Assembly (NCBI GenBank): GCA_045565015.1
Contig: JBJLGD010000006.1
Location: forward strand, 1-64,000
Source: GCA-2697345 sp045565015
GTDB taxonomy: Bacteria; Pseudomonadota; Alphaproteobacteria; Rhodobacterales; Rhodobacteraceae
Length of the DNA: 64,000 nucleotides
Direction of reading: 5' to 3'
Every line of letters begins with the position of its first letter. The first letter of the stretch is position 1. The translations under genes were made by a program, and so were the position numbers. The notes under the pieces are model-generated. The model searched no databases. It saw only the letters and a program-made list of their open reading frames with translations, and was not told the DNA's origin. This document shows positions 17,322 through 27,169 of the stretch, in pieces.

Positions 17322-19085
17322 ATGGTAGAGTTTATAAAAAATAGATTTACCTGGTTCTTCTATTGGGCAGGTCAACATAAACAAAAGTTAATAATTTTTG
17401 TTTTAGTAGTACTTTTTTTTCTTACGCTGATAATGTCTAAATTCTGGTTTTCCGACCGGTTCTCTGAAACAATAAAAACACAAAGTGATCTCAGGGTTTC
17501 TAGACATTCCAGTGCTATAAGTAATGAGCTGAAGAAAAATCAGATTATTCCTTCCCTGTTATCACAAGATCCGTCAATTATAAACAGTCTGAAGATCAAT
17601 GAATTTAGTGAGGTATCTGATAGGTTAACTCATTTTGGTGATGAAATCGGACTTGGTGGTTTACAACTTCTAGATCGATATGGAGATCTAGTCGCGTCAT
17701 CTACTCTTTTGGGAGTAAATGTAGATTCTTTAAAAAGTATTTTTAAAGAATTTTCGTTAAGTGATAACTCAACTATTTTTAAAGTAGTTGAGTTAGAAAA
17801 TTACGAATACCAATTTACTTATTTTCGGTTAATTTTAGATAAGAATGATATTATTGGAATGATTGCCGTTGATGTTGATTTAAATCAATTCGAAGAAAGA
17901 TGGAGATCCCCCGCCGAGGCAATAATGATAGTCGACTCTTCTGGAAAGGTGGTTATCTCGACTGAAAAACGTTGGAAGGGAAAAGATGTTCAGGAAGCTC
18001 TTTTGCTTGAAGGCCCAAAGACTGTATTAAATAGAGCTTTTCATTTAGCCGGAGGGTACTTAGAGTTAAACAATTCAAATGACTTTATTAAAGGGAAGAC
18101 AGTTCTAAAAACAGAAGTTAATATACCGTATAACGGTTGGAAACTAATTTCTTTTTCAAGTTATAGTGGCGTAAGGGAGCGTGTTAATGCTGTTTTAGCT
18201 ATTGAAATTATGATTTTTGCTATAATAGCAGCGTTTATATTTTATAAATTAAACCGCAGATCTCAATCGCAAGCGTTACTGGCAAAAAAAGAGTCTGAAG
18301 AGTTAAGGGCTCTAAATTTGCTTTTAAATCAAGAGGTTTCCATAAGAGAAAAAGTTCAAGAGACCTTGGAAGTGGCAGAGCAAAGTTTAGTACAGTCACA
18401 GAAATTAGCAGTTCTTGGAGAAATGTCCGCAGCAGTCAGCCATGAGCTTAATCAACCGCTTGCCGCGATGAAGACTTATCTAGCAGCGGCAAAACTACTT
18501 TTTGATAGAAGACGTACTGATGAAGCACAAGCGTCTCTACAGAGGATCGATGACTTAATTGAGAGAATGGGGGTAATAACTAAACAATTAAAGTTACATG
18601 CAAGAAAAGTTAATGTTTCCTTAGAAAAGATAGACCTGAGAGATGTCGTAGCGAACTCTCTGGCTATTATGGAGCCAAACTTAAAACAAAATTCTGTTGA
18701 AATAGATCTATTTCTTGGTGACAATCAAGTTGTGGTATTGGGAGATCCAACTAGATTAGAGCAAGTAGTGATTAATCTTATGAGGAATGCATTAGATGCC
18801 ACTAGTTCATGCAGTGATTCAAAAATATCAATTTCGATAATTCCAGGAAATACAGCGGTCCTTAAGATATCCGATAATGGCACTGGTATTGAAGATTTAG
18901 ATAATATTTTTGAACCGTTCTATACAACTAAAGAACCGGGAGATGGTTTAGGTTTGGGTTTATCTATTAGCTCAAGTATAATTAAAGATTATGGCGGTAG
19001 GTTGATTGCTAAAAATAATGAACTCTACGGGGCTGTTTTTGAGTTTGAGTTGCCGCTAGCGAAAGATGATGAAATGAATGATTAA
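17322..19085 (+). CDS. DctB-like sensor histidine kinase
   Basis: About 587 residues from the ATG at 17322 (a TTG one codon earlier is in frame). The first membrane helix spans about residues 22-42, a periplasmic sensor (double-Cache-like by length) runs to about 285, and a second helix lies near 290-310. A coiled segment leads to the phosphoacceptor VSHELNQPLAAMKTYL, with the QP typical of NtrB/DctB kinases. ATPase motifs are VINLMRNALDA, DNGTGI and GLGLGLSIS. It is paired with the regulator 35 bp downstream. DctB kinases sense C4-dicarboxylates; no TRAP or dctA genes are seen here, so the ligand is unproven. Confidence 0.88.
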   Translation: MVEFIKNRFTWFFYWAGQHKQKLIIFVLVVLFFLTLIMSKFWFSDRFSETIKTQSDLRVSRHSSAISNELKKNQIIPSLLSQDPSIINSLKINEFSEVSDRLTHFGDEIGLGGLQLLDRYGDLVASSTLLGVNVDSLKSIFKEFSLSDNSTIFKVVELENYEYQFTYFRLILDKNDIIGMIAVDVDLNQFEERWRSPAEAIMIVDSSGKVVISTEKRWKGKDVQEALLLEGPKTVLNRAFHLAGGYLELNNSNDFIKGKTVLKTEVNIPYNGWKLISFSSYSGVRERVNAVLAIEIMIFAIIAAFIFYKLNRRSQSQALLAKKESEELRALNLLLNQEVSIREKVQETLEVAEQSLVQSQKLAVLGEMSAAVSHELNQPLAAMKTYLAAAKLLFDRRRTDEAQASLQRIDDLIERMGVITKQLKLHARKVNVSLEKIDLRDVVANSLAIMEPNLKQNSVEIDLFLGDNQVVVLGDPTRLEQVVINLMRNALDATSSCSDSKISISIIPGNTAVLKISDNGTGIEDLDNIFEPFYTTKEPGDGLGLGLSISSSIIKDYGGRLIAKNNELYGAVFEFELPLAKDDEMND

Positions 19086-19120
19086 GATTATTAAATATTT
19101 TTAAAAAGGAAATATGTTAG

Positions 19121-20452
19121 TTGTTTTCAGGCTTTAAAGTAGCAATTATAGATGATGAAAAAGATATACGGGACTCGATTTCTCAGTGGCTTTCTTTGTC
19201 AGGGTATGAGACTGAGGTGTTTTCAGATGCAGAGAGTGCTCTAACATCGATTACCTCTGGGTATCCGGGTATCGTTATTACAGATATTAAGATGCCTGGT
19301 ATGAGTGGAATGGGTTTATTGAAACGTCTTATGTGGCTGGATTCAACATTACCGATTGTGTTAATTACTGGCCATGGGGATGTGGCAATGGCGGTTGAAG
19401 CGATGCATTTAGGCGCATATGATTTTTTAGAAAAGCCGTTTGAGCCTGATATAATTAGCCAGATTACATTCAGGGCAATAAAATCTCGTCAGTTGGTGCT
19501 AGAGAGTAGAGCCTTAAGAGATGAGTTTTCTGGTTCGACAAATGATATTAGTAAATTAGTAGGGTCGAGTGACTCCTGGGAAAAGCTCAAAGAAAAAATT
19601 ATCGATGTGGGTCAATCAAATAGCCATGTTTTAATACAGGGAGAGACTGGAGCAGGTAAAACACTAATAGCCCACGCTTTACATTCAGTAGGATCTAAAA
19701 TTAATAAGGATCTTTTGGTGTTGAGCTGTAATATGTTTTCAAGTCCTGGAGTGGTTGACGAGGGCTCATTTAAATCTTTGCTTTCAGATAAAATTGCAGC
19801 TATCGAGTCCATAAAAACTGGTGATTTAATACTTGAGGATATTGAAAGATTACCAAAAAAATACCAAGGTTGGCTTTTAAAGATAATCGATGATCGGAGT
19901 CCAAACTCTGAATTTCGAATCATATCAATTGATAATTCCTCTACTAAGAATTCTACATCCAATGAAAACTTACGAAAAGATTTATATTTTAGATTGGCAG
20001 GGTTGGAAATATTAGTCCCACCATTAAGGCAACGAGTGGAGGATATTTTAACTCTGCTAAATCATTATTTGGATTTTTTTTCGTTAGAATATGGTTTAGA
20101 CGAAATTGTACTAAGTTCAGATGATATTTTTAAATTATCAAAATTTCCCTGGCCGGGAAATGTGAGACAGCTTAAGAGTATTGCAGAGAGAATAGTTTTA
20201 AACAGAAGGCGGGGTATAATGTCCATATCATCGATATTAATTGATGATAATGAAGGTTTGTTCTCGCATCAAACAGAAGAAGGTAGACCATTAAAGGAAT
20301 ATGTCGAGGCATTTGAAAAAACTCTGATAACAAGTGCTATGAAAAGGTATAATGGTTCAATTTCTGATGTAATGAAGGAACTTCAAATGCCAAGAAGGAC
20401 GTTAAATGAAAAAATGGCAAGGTATAATCTTCAGAGATTGGACTATTTGTAA
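19121..20452 (+). CDS. DctD-like response regulator with degenerate AAA+ domain lacking GAFTGA
   Basis: 443 residues from a TTG start (AAAAAGGA ten bases upstream; the ATG at 19114 is out of frame and closes after seven codons). The receiver domain has phosphoacceptor Asp55 (VITDIKMPG). An AAA+ domain follows with Walker A GETGAGKT (about 174-181) and a Walker B-like GDLILED (234-240). The segment between them, where sigma54 activators carry the ESELFGHE...GAFTGA loop, is shortened and has no GAFTGA. RKDLYFRLAGLEILVPPLRQR and WPGNVRQL are kept, and a Fis-type helix-turn-helix ends the protein. It probably acts without sigma54, like other GAFTGA-less NtrC-family regulators. Confidence 0.85.
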   Translation: MFSGFKVAIIDDEKDIRDSISQWLSLSGYETEVFSDAESALTSITSGYPGIVITDIKMPGMSGMGLLKRLMWLDSTLPIVLITGHGDVAMAVEAMHLGAYDFLEKPFEPDIISQITFRAIKSRQLVLESRALRDEFSGSTNDISKLVGSSDSWEKLKEKIIDVGQSNSHVLIQGETGAGKTLIAHALHSVGSKINKDLLVLSCNMFSSPGVVDEGSFKSLLSDKIAAIESIKTGDLILEDIERLPKKYQGWLLKIIDDRSPNSEFRIISIDNSSTKNSTSNENLRKDLYFRLAGLEILVPPLRQRVEDILTLLNHYLDFFSLEYGLDEIVLSSDDIFKLSKFPWPGNVRQLKSIAERIVLNRRRGIMSISSILIDDNEGLFSHQTEEGRPLKEYVEAFEKTLITSAMKRYNGSISDVMKELQMPRRTLNEKMARYNLQRLDYL

Positions 20453-20849
20453 ACATTTAATTAAATAGAAAAAAACCTTTATTTAGTACTACCAGGATTT
20501 AACAAAATATTTTTGTGTTGTAATTAGGTAGCAAACAGATCTATGTTGAGTTTAGGAAACAAATGGAAAGAAAAATGTTTTCTAAAGAATTTTTCGAGGT
20601 TTCGCTTTTGAATAGTGTGTAAACCTCTATTTTTGTAGGAAAAATTCCTACGTAATTATTGGGTTAGAAATAGAAATTTTAACTCTAAAAGGTAACGCGA
20701 TGAGATGTATTTTGTTGAATATCCAAAAGCAGGTTGAAAGTAATGTTTAACGTGAGTTCCCAATGGGTCCCATCATATTTCGCACAGACAAGACGTTCCT
20801 TATGCGGCTTACTATTTCTAGATAGTATTTTGTATAAATTTGAGCGCAA
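20453..20849. other. Intergenic region / rne leader
   Basis: 397 bp upstream of rne without a gene. It holds two inverted repeats: GAGGTTT (20596-20602) with AAACCTC (20621-20627), followed by a T-rich stretch, and GTAGGAAAAATTCCTAC (20635-20651) with perfect 7-bp arms. rne messengers in other bacteria have long structured leaders used for autoregulation; these hairpins could serve that, or the first could end the dctD transcript. Confidence 0.4.
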
Positions 20850-23339
20850 ATGGATAAAATGGGTAAAAAAATGCTTATTGATGCAACGCATCCCGAAGAA
20901 ACTAGGGTTGTCGTTGCTGATGGAAATAAAATTGATGAATTCGATTTTGAGTCCAAAAATAGAAGACAAATTGCTGGAAATATATATCTAGCCAAAGTTA
21001 GTCGGATAGAGCCTTCACTACAGGCAGCTTTTATTGAGTATGGAGGAAATCGTCACGGTTTTCTTGCTTACTCTGAGATTCATCCAGATTACTATCAAAT
21101 ACCTGTTGCAGACAGGGAGGCATTAATTGCAGAGGAGCTAGAGTTTTCTAAGAAATCTGATGAGCAGTATGAAGCTCAGCAAACTATTATTAATAGCAAA
21201 ACGAAAAGTGAAGAAACTACCTCTGAAACATTTGCAAGCACGAAGGTTAAAGAAGAGCATAATGAATTACTTTCAAATTCTGACTCATCAGAATTGGAGG
21301 ACTCATCAAAGGTTTTAGAATCTACGAATAGTCAAGCAATTGACTCAATCGGTGAGCAGGATGAGGTATTAGATTTAATGCCAAAGAGAAGGGTTAAATC
21401 TAAACGATATAAAATCCAGGAAGTTATAAAAGTCAGACAAATACTACTTATTCAGGTTGTTAAGGAAGAACGGGGTAATAAGGGAGCTGCGCTGACCACA
21501 TACCTAAGTCTTGCAGGCCGGTATTGTGTATTAATGCCTAATACAGCTAAGGGTGGAGGTATTTCCAGAAAAATTACAAATATTAATGATCGAAAGAAGT
21601 TAAAAGATATTTCCAGTGATATCGACGTCCCTAAAGGTGCGGGGTTAATAGTACGCACTGCGGGAGCAAAAAGAACAAAATCAGAAATTAAACGGGATTA
21701 TGAGTATCTCCTTAGACAATGGGAACAAATTAGAGACCTGACATTAAAATCTATTGCTCCTGCTCCAATTTATGAAGAAGGAGATCTGATAAAAAGATCG
21801 ATAAGAGATCTATATAATAGAGATATTGATGAACTTTTAATTGAGGGTCTGGCAGGTTTTAATGCGGCCAAAGACTTTATGAAAATGATAATGCCAACGC
21901 ATGCAAAAAATGTTAAATTATATTCTGACCAGATGCCACTTTTCGCACGATATCAAGTTGAAAGCCCCTTATCCGGCATGTTTAGTCCAACTGTCCAGCT
22001 AAAGTCTGGAGGTTATATTGTAATAGGAATCACAGAAGCCTTAGTTGCTATTGACGTGAATTCGGGGAGAGCAACTAAAGAAGGCTCCATCGAACAGACT
22101 GCCCTTAATACAAATCTAGAAGCTGCGGAGGAAATTTCTCGTCAGATGCGTTTGCGTGATCTTGCCGGTCTAATTGTGATTGATTTTATAGATATGGATG
22201 AGCGAAGAAACAATACTGCTGTTGAGAGGTTAATGAAAGAGAAGTTGTCGAAAGATCGTGCAAGAATTCAGGTTGGGAGAATTTCTGGCTTTGGACTTCT
22301 GGAAATGTCACGTCAAAGACTGCGACCCGGCATGTTGGAGGCAACCACGCAAGCTTGCGCTTCTTGTCATGGTACGGGTTTAATACGATCTGATGATAAT
22401 TTAGCGTTAACAATTCTTAGACAATTAGAGGAGGAGGGTACAAGACGAACATCTAAGGAAGTTCTTTTAACTGCTCCAGTTGGTATTATCAATTATTTAA
22501 TGAACGAGAAACGCGAACATATTAGCAATATAGAGTCCCGTTATGGCTTGGCAATTAGACTGCAGGCAGATACGCATCTCATAAGCCCAGAGTTTTTAAT
22601 TGAAAAATTTAAAGTAGCTACCCGTAGTATTCCAACGGTAGCTAAAAACGTAGTTTCAATGGGATCAATCGATCTATCAGATCTGGATGAAGAATTAGGG
22701 GTAAAGGAAAGTACCTCGTCCGAGGTTGAAGATTTATCAGAAACTGTGAAGAAACGACGACGTAGAAAAAGAAGACCAAGTAAGCACAGAGAGGCTTTAA
22801 TCCAGCCAGATGTAAAATCTAGAGATGTTGAAGAACCTGATGACCAAGAAGACAACTCTAATTTAAGCTCAGAAAATCAACCGAATAATAAGAACGCAGC
22901 TGTAAATAGAGCAACAAATGAGGGAATGGATGAGACTGTTAAAAAAAATCAAACGAAAAAGTCTGCTATTAAAAAGATAATCAAATCAAAGCTAGATGGG
23001 ACAGAGAAAATATCTGAAGAAGATAGCCCAAAAACGACTAAAAGAAAAAAGGCATCACAAACAACAAAGCAAAAAAAGCCAGGAGTAATTCCTAGCTCTA
23101 GCAAAAAAGTAAAATCAAAGCCCTTATCTAAGGTTAAAAAGGATGAGAATAAGATAAAAGGAAAAAAAATAGTTGGAGAGAAAGATGATGGTTTAATTGC
23201 TAAAACGGCCGACATTTCAAAGCCAAAAAAAGTTAGAAAAAGAGTAAGTAAGATCGTAGAGGAGAAATCTTTAGACAATAAAAAAAATGAGAGTAAAGAA
23301 CCAAAGCGAACTGGATGGTGGTCTACGAATAATAAGTAA
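20850..23339 (+). CDS. rne: Ribonuclease E
   Basis: 829 residues; MLIDATHPEETRVVVADGNKI matches the usual N-terminus, and a start at 20859 (MGKK) is also possible. The S1 domain is interrupted at about residues 90-190 by an acidic, Ser/Glu-rich insert, as in other alphaproteobacterial RNase E. Catalytic Asp residues lie in VAIDVNSGRAT and VIDFIDMDE, and the zinc link is CASCHGTG. The last 180 residues are Lys/Arg-rich and disordered, the degradosome scaffold and RNA-binding part. The enzyme starts mRNA decay and processes rRNA and tRNA. The stop overlaps an upstream in-frame ATG of the next gene. Confidence 0.96.
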   Translation: MDKMGKKMLIDATHPEETRVVVADGNKIDEFDFESKNRRQIAGNIYLAKVSRIEPSLQAAFIEYGGNRHGFLAYSEIHPDYYQIPVADREALIAEELEFSKKSDEQYEAQQTIINSKTKSEETTSETFASTKVKEEHNELLSNSDSSELEDSSKVLESTNSQAIDSIGEQDEVLDLMPKRRVKSKRYKIQEVIKVRQILLIQVVKEERGNKGAALTTYLSLAGRYCVLMPNTAKGGGISRKITNINDRKKLKDISSDIDVPKGAGLIVRTAGAKRTKSEIKRDYEYLLRQWEQIRDLTLKSIAPAPIYEEGDLIKRSIRDLYNRDIDELLIEGLAGFNAAKDFMKMIMPTHAKNVKLYSDQMPLFARYQVESPLSGMFSPTVQLKSGGYIVIGITEALVAIDVNSGRATKEGSIEQTALNTNLEAAEEISRQMRLRDLAGLIVIDFIDMDERRNNTAVERLMKEKLSKDRARIQVGRISGFGLLEMSRQRLRPGMLEATTQACASCHGTGLIRSDDNLALTILRQLEEEGTRRTSKEVLLTAPVGIINYLMNEKREHISNIESRYGLAIRLQADTHLISPEFLIEKFKVATRSIPTVAKNVVSMGSIDLSDLDEELGVKESTSSEVEDLSETVKKRRRRKRRPSKHREALIQPDVKSRDVEEPDDQEDNSNLSSENQPNNKNAAVNRATNEGMDETVKKNQTKKSAIKKIIKSKLDGTEKISEEDSPKTTKRKKASQTTKQKKPGVIPSSSKKVKSKPLSKVKKDENKIKGKKIVGEKDDGLIAKTADISKPKKVRKRVSKIVEEKSLDNKKNESKEPKRTGWWSTNNK

Positions 23340-23368
23340 TGTCATTTGTATTGTTGAGGGAAACGATA

Positions 23369-24505
23369 ATGAAAATTTCTAAAAGATCCCAAGTAAATCC
23401 CTTTATTGTTATGGATGTAATGGATCAGGCAAGAAATTTAGAACTCTTGGGAAAAAACATTATTCATATGGAAGTTGGTCAACCAAGCAAGGGTGCATCT
23501 GAAAAATCACTTTTAGCTGTGTCAGAAGCTATGAGGCTAAGCCCGTTGGGTTACACGGTTTCAATGGGACTTTCAAAGCTCCGAAATGAAATAAGTGTTT
23601 TATACAAGAACTGGTACAATCTCACAGTTGATCCAAATCGAGTTATAGTAACATCTGGCTCTTCTTCAGCGTTCATTCTGGCTTTCACATCTTTATTTGA
23701 CGCAGGTAATCATGTTGGAGTAACAGAACCGGGATATCCTTCTTACCGGCAAATTTTGAAATCACTAAGTTTAGAACCTGTAGGACTGCCGACTTATAAG
23801 AGTTCAGGGCATATTCCAGATCTATCTAAGCAAGAATTAGACGGTTTGATTTTAGCGTCACCAGCAAACCCTACTGGATCTGTTCTGTCGAAGAAAACTT
23901 TAACTAAATTAATACGTGAGTGCTCCGAACGAAAGATTAATTTTATTTCTGATGAAATTTATCACGGTCTCAGTTATGGTAAGAGATGTACATCTGCGTT
24001 AGAAATTACAGATGACGTGTATGTAGTAAACTCATTTTCGAAGTATTTTTCTTTGACAGGTTGGAGAGTAGGTTGGATGATTGTTCCTGAGGTTCATACA
24101 CGTATTATAGAAAAGTTAGCACAAAACATGTTTATATGTGCTCCACACGTTTCTCAAGTTGCAGCACTAGGTGCCCTAACTTCAATTGCATCCGCTGAAA
24201 AACTAAAACTTCTTTATAAAACGAATAGGGATATACTATTGAAGGCTTTACCTGAACTAGGGTTCGAACTTGAAGCTGAACCTCATGGTGGTTTTTACAT
24301 TTATGTAAATGTATTTTCAAAAACAAATGATTCAGTGGAGTTAGCTAAAGCAATATTGAATGAGGTAGGTGTCGCTTTAACCCCGGGAATAGATTTTGAT
24401 CCAAGCCGAGGAAGGCATACACTTAGAATTTCCTATGCTTGTGATACAAAAGATATTGAGGAAGGGATAAAACGCTTAAGTCACTACTTTTCAGACTGTA
24501 TATAA
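23369..24505 (+). CDS. Class I/II pyridoxal-phosphate aminotransferase
   Basis: About 378 residues from the ATG at 23369, which has a GAGGG site eight bases upstream; the frame opens at 23339 but without a site. Fold-type I features are present: GSSSAFILAFTSLFD (phosphate region), SPANPTGSVLSKK, SDEIYHGLSYG (Asp and Tyr contacting PLP) and the Schiff-base lysine in NSFSKYFSLTGWRVGW. C-terminal HTLRISYAC carries the substrate-carboxylate Arg. It resembles aspartate/aromatic aminotransferases; the amino donor cannot be fixed from sequence. Confidence 0.88.
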   Translation: MKISKRSQVNPFIVMDVMDQARNLELLGKNIIHMEVGQPSKGASEKSLLAVSEAMRLSPLGYTVSMGLSKLRNEISVLYKNWYNLTVDPNRVIVTSGSSSAFILAFTSLFDAGNHVGVTEPGYPSYRQILKSLSLEPVGLPTYKSSGHIPDLSKQELDGLILASPANPTGSVLSKKTLTKLIRECSERKINFISDEIYHGLSYGKRCTSALEITDDVYVVNSFSKYFSLTGWRVGWMIVPEVHTRIIEKLAQNMFICAPHVSQVAALGALTSIASAEKLKLLYKTNRDILLKALPELGFELEAEPHGGFYIYVNVFSKTNDSVELAKAILNEVGVALTPGIDFDPSRGRHTLRISYACDTKDIEEGIKRLSHYFSDCI

Positions 24506-24582
24506 TCTGTTATCGTGCATCTTAATGTTAGTAAAAACTTATTTTAAGTATTTATAGTCAAAAAAATATCAGGTTTCAAAAA

Positions 24583-27111
24583 TTGGTTTTTCGTTTATTT
24601 CTGTCTTTCTTTGGAGCTATTTTCAGTTGGATTAGTGCTGCTCTTCTCATTGGTTTTATTTTGATCAGTGCAATTTTTTGGATTTATTCTGAAGATCTAC
24701 CAGATCATGCTCAATTGGCTGCTTACTCTCCACCAACAATAAGTAGAATATATTCTGGCGAAGGTAGATTAATTGATGAGTTTGCTAGAGAACGCAGGTT
24801 ATTTGCTTCTACAGACGAAATTCCAAAGTTAATCAAGGAAGCCTTTATTTCGGCAGAGGATAAGAATTTTTATAAACATCGTGGATATGATCCATTGGGG
24901 ATTTTAAAGGCAATTTATGATGCAGCCCGCGGTGGTAGACTAAGAGGAGCATCAACTATAACGCAACAGGTTATGAAAAACTTTTTATTATCTAGAGATC
25001 GCTCAGCCGAAAGAAAAATAAAAGAGCTAATTTTAGCGTCTAGGATCGAAAAAACTCTATCTAAGGATAAAATTTTGGAACTATACCTTAATGAGATCTT
25101 TTTAGGGCAAAATAGTTATGGTGTTGCTTCAGCTGCTCAGACCTATTTTAATAAGATGCTTGATGAATTGTCTCTTGCAGAAGCCGCTTATTTAGCAGCT
25201 TTGCCTAAGGCTCCATCTCGTTACCATCCAGTAAGACAAAGAGAAAGAGCTTTAGCTCGTCGGAATTTTGTTCTCAAAGAAATGTTTGAAAATGGTTACA
25301 TTGACACCTATCAATTGATGCAAGCTAAAAAAGAACTTCTTGTGACAGTGCAAGCAGAACAAATTGATAGTTTTAAGGCCTCTCTTCCATTCCGAACATA
25401 TTTTACTGATGAAATTAGAAGACAATTATCTAGAAATTTTGGAAAAGAACAGTTTTTTACCGGAGGTTTAACCATTAGAGCGACTGTCGATAAATCACTG
25501 CAAGATAAAGCAGCAATGGCGTTACAGAAAGCGTTGAGTTCCTACGATTCAAAACAGGGAATATTTCATCCAGTAAAACAGAAAATTGATAAAAATATAT
25601 TATCGTTAAAAAATTGGAGGACTCTGTTGGAGAGTACTCCGTTTCCAAGAGATATAAATAATTGGGAAGTAGCTGTGATACTTTCGATAGATGGTAAGGA
25701 CTCATTGATTGGTATCGAAGGTTATGAAAAGCCAAAAATTTTATATGGAGAAGATATAGGTTGGGCTCGATCTAAAAAGAAAAATGGTGAACTATCTGAC
25801 CCTGTAAAAGCTGTTTCGGACTTATTGGAGGTTGGGGATATTATTCATGTTGAACGGGTTTGGGACGGTTGGTTGCTTAGGCAAGTACCCGAAGTTCAGG
25901 GCGGATTTTTAGCGATGGATGCCTCTTCTGGTCGAGTTATAGCAATGCAAGGGGGTTTTTCTTATCAATCATCTGTATTCAACCGTGCGACTCAGGCCGC
26001 CCGTCAACCAGGATCAGGTTTTAAACCATTTGTTTATGCAGCAGCCCTAGACTCTGGATACTCCCCTAACACAGTTGTAGTGGATGCACCAATTGATGTT
26101 GATACACCTCAGGGAATATGGCAGCCGAGAAATTTTTCAGATAGATATTACGGTAATGTTCCACTAAGAATCGGAATAGAAAGATCACGAAATTTAATGA
26201 CGATCAGGTTGGCCAAAGAGATCGGAATGGAAACCGTTTCTGAGTATGCGGAGAGGTTTGGCGTGTATAAAAAAATGTGGCCTTTTTTAGCAAATTCTTT
26301 AGGTTCTCAGGAAACGACACTTTTTCGCATGGTATCAGCGTATGCTATGTTTGCGAATGGAGGGGAAAGAGTATTACCTACGTTAGTCGACCGAGTTCAA
26401 GATAGATGGGGAAATACAGTATATAGACATGATACACGCAAGTGCAGTGATTGCAAATTACAGAAGTTAGAAGTAGGATTTTCTCCACTCATATCTTCAG
26501 AACGCGAGAAAATTATCGATCCTATTACGGCATATCAATTGACGTCTATGATGAAAGGCGTAGTTGATAGAGGTAGTGCTTCGGCATCAGTTAATTTGCG
26601 AGTTCCTACTGCTGGGAAAACAGGAACGACTAACGACGCAAAAGATGTTTGGTTTATCGGGTTTACTTCAAATATTGTGGCTGGCTGTTATATTGGCTTT
26701 GATACTCCACGTTCTCTAGGAAAAAAGGCTACTGGTGGTGGCCTTTGTGGTCCTGTTTTTAACGACTTTATGTCAAGTGTAGTTGCTAAATATGGGGGAA
26801 CAGAATTTAAAGTTCCTTCTGGTGGATATTTTTTAAATACTGATAGGGCTACAGGTATGGTTCTTCCTGATGAAGCGAAAGGTGAAGATGTTATAGCTGA
26901 ATATTTCAGATATTCGGATCATGGGCTTCATGGGAGTGAACGAATACTAGATGGCGGTTTTGCGATGGGGTCAAACCTGAATCTTATATCCAAAGAAGAG
27001 GAGTTCAGTGCAGCTAATTCAAATAATGAAGTAGTAACGTCTTCTGGTAAAAGAGTTATAGTTCCTAAAAAAGCTACTTCTGGCACATTAAATTCGGGTG
27101 GCTTATATTAA
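24583..27111 (+). CDS. mrcA: Penicillin-binding protein 1A (glycosyltransferase/transpeptidase)
   Basis: 842 residues starting at a TTG with AGG nine bases upstream. A signal-anchor helix covers about residues 8-32. The GT51 domain has SAEDKNFYKHRGYDP and GASTITQQVMKNFLL. An OB-like insert (about 310-430) is typical of PBP1A. The transpeptidase has the nucleophile Ser in RQPGSGFKPFVYAAALDSG, SRN in IERSRNLM and KTGTTNDAKDVWF. It polymerises and cross-links peptidoglycan in the periplasm. It is often followed by prfB in alphaproteobacteria, as here. Confidence 0.96.
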   Translation: MVFRLFLSFFGAIFSWISAALLIGFILISAIFWIYSEDLPDHAQLAAYSPPTISRIYSGEGRLIDEFARERRLFASTDEIPKLIKEAFISAEDKNFYKHRGYDPLGILKAIYDAARGGRLRGASTITQQVMKNFLLSRDRSAERKIKELILASRIEKTLSKDKILELYLNEIFLGQNSYGVASAAQTYFNKMLDELSLAEAAYLAALPKAPSRYHPVRQRERALARRNFVLKEMFENGYIDTYQLMQAKKELLVTVQAEQIDSFKASLPFRTYFTDEIRRQLSRNFGKEQFFTGGLTIRATVDKSLQDKAAMALQKALSSYDSKQGIFHPVKQKIDKNILSLKNWRTLLESTPFPRDINNWEVAVILSIDGKDSLIGIEGYEKPKILYGEDIGWARSKKKNGELSDPVKAVSDLLEVGDIIHVERVWDGWLLRQVPEVQGGFLAMDASSGRVIAMQGGFSYQSSVFNRATQAARQPGSGFKPFVYAAALDSGYSPNTVVVDAPIDVDTPQGIWQPRNFSDRYYGNVPLRIGIERSRNLMTIRLAKEIGMETVSEYAERFGVYKKMWPFLANSLGSQETTLFRMVSAYAMFANGGERVLPTLVDRVQDRWGNTVYRHDTRKCSDCKLQKLEVGFSPLISSEREKIIDPITAYQLTSMMKGVVDRGSASASVNLRVPTAGKTGTTNDAKDVWFIGFTSNIVAGCYIGFDTPRSLGKKATGGGLCGPVFNDFMSSVVAKYGGTEFKVPSGGYFLNTDRATGMVLPDEAKGEDVIAEYFRYSDHGLHGSERILDGGFAMGSNLNLISKEEEFSAANSNNEVVTSSGKRVIVPKKATSGTLNSGGLY

Positions 27112-27169
27112 CACTTGACATTTAGGCTATCTATACATGTTTTTACATAATCCCTAATGAGGAAATACT

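Noticed and set aside
20734..20991. Upstream ORF in the rne leader
   Set aside because: It overlaps the start of rne in a different frame, lacks family features, and its second half mirrors the rne coding bias out of frame.
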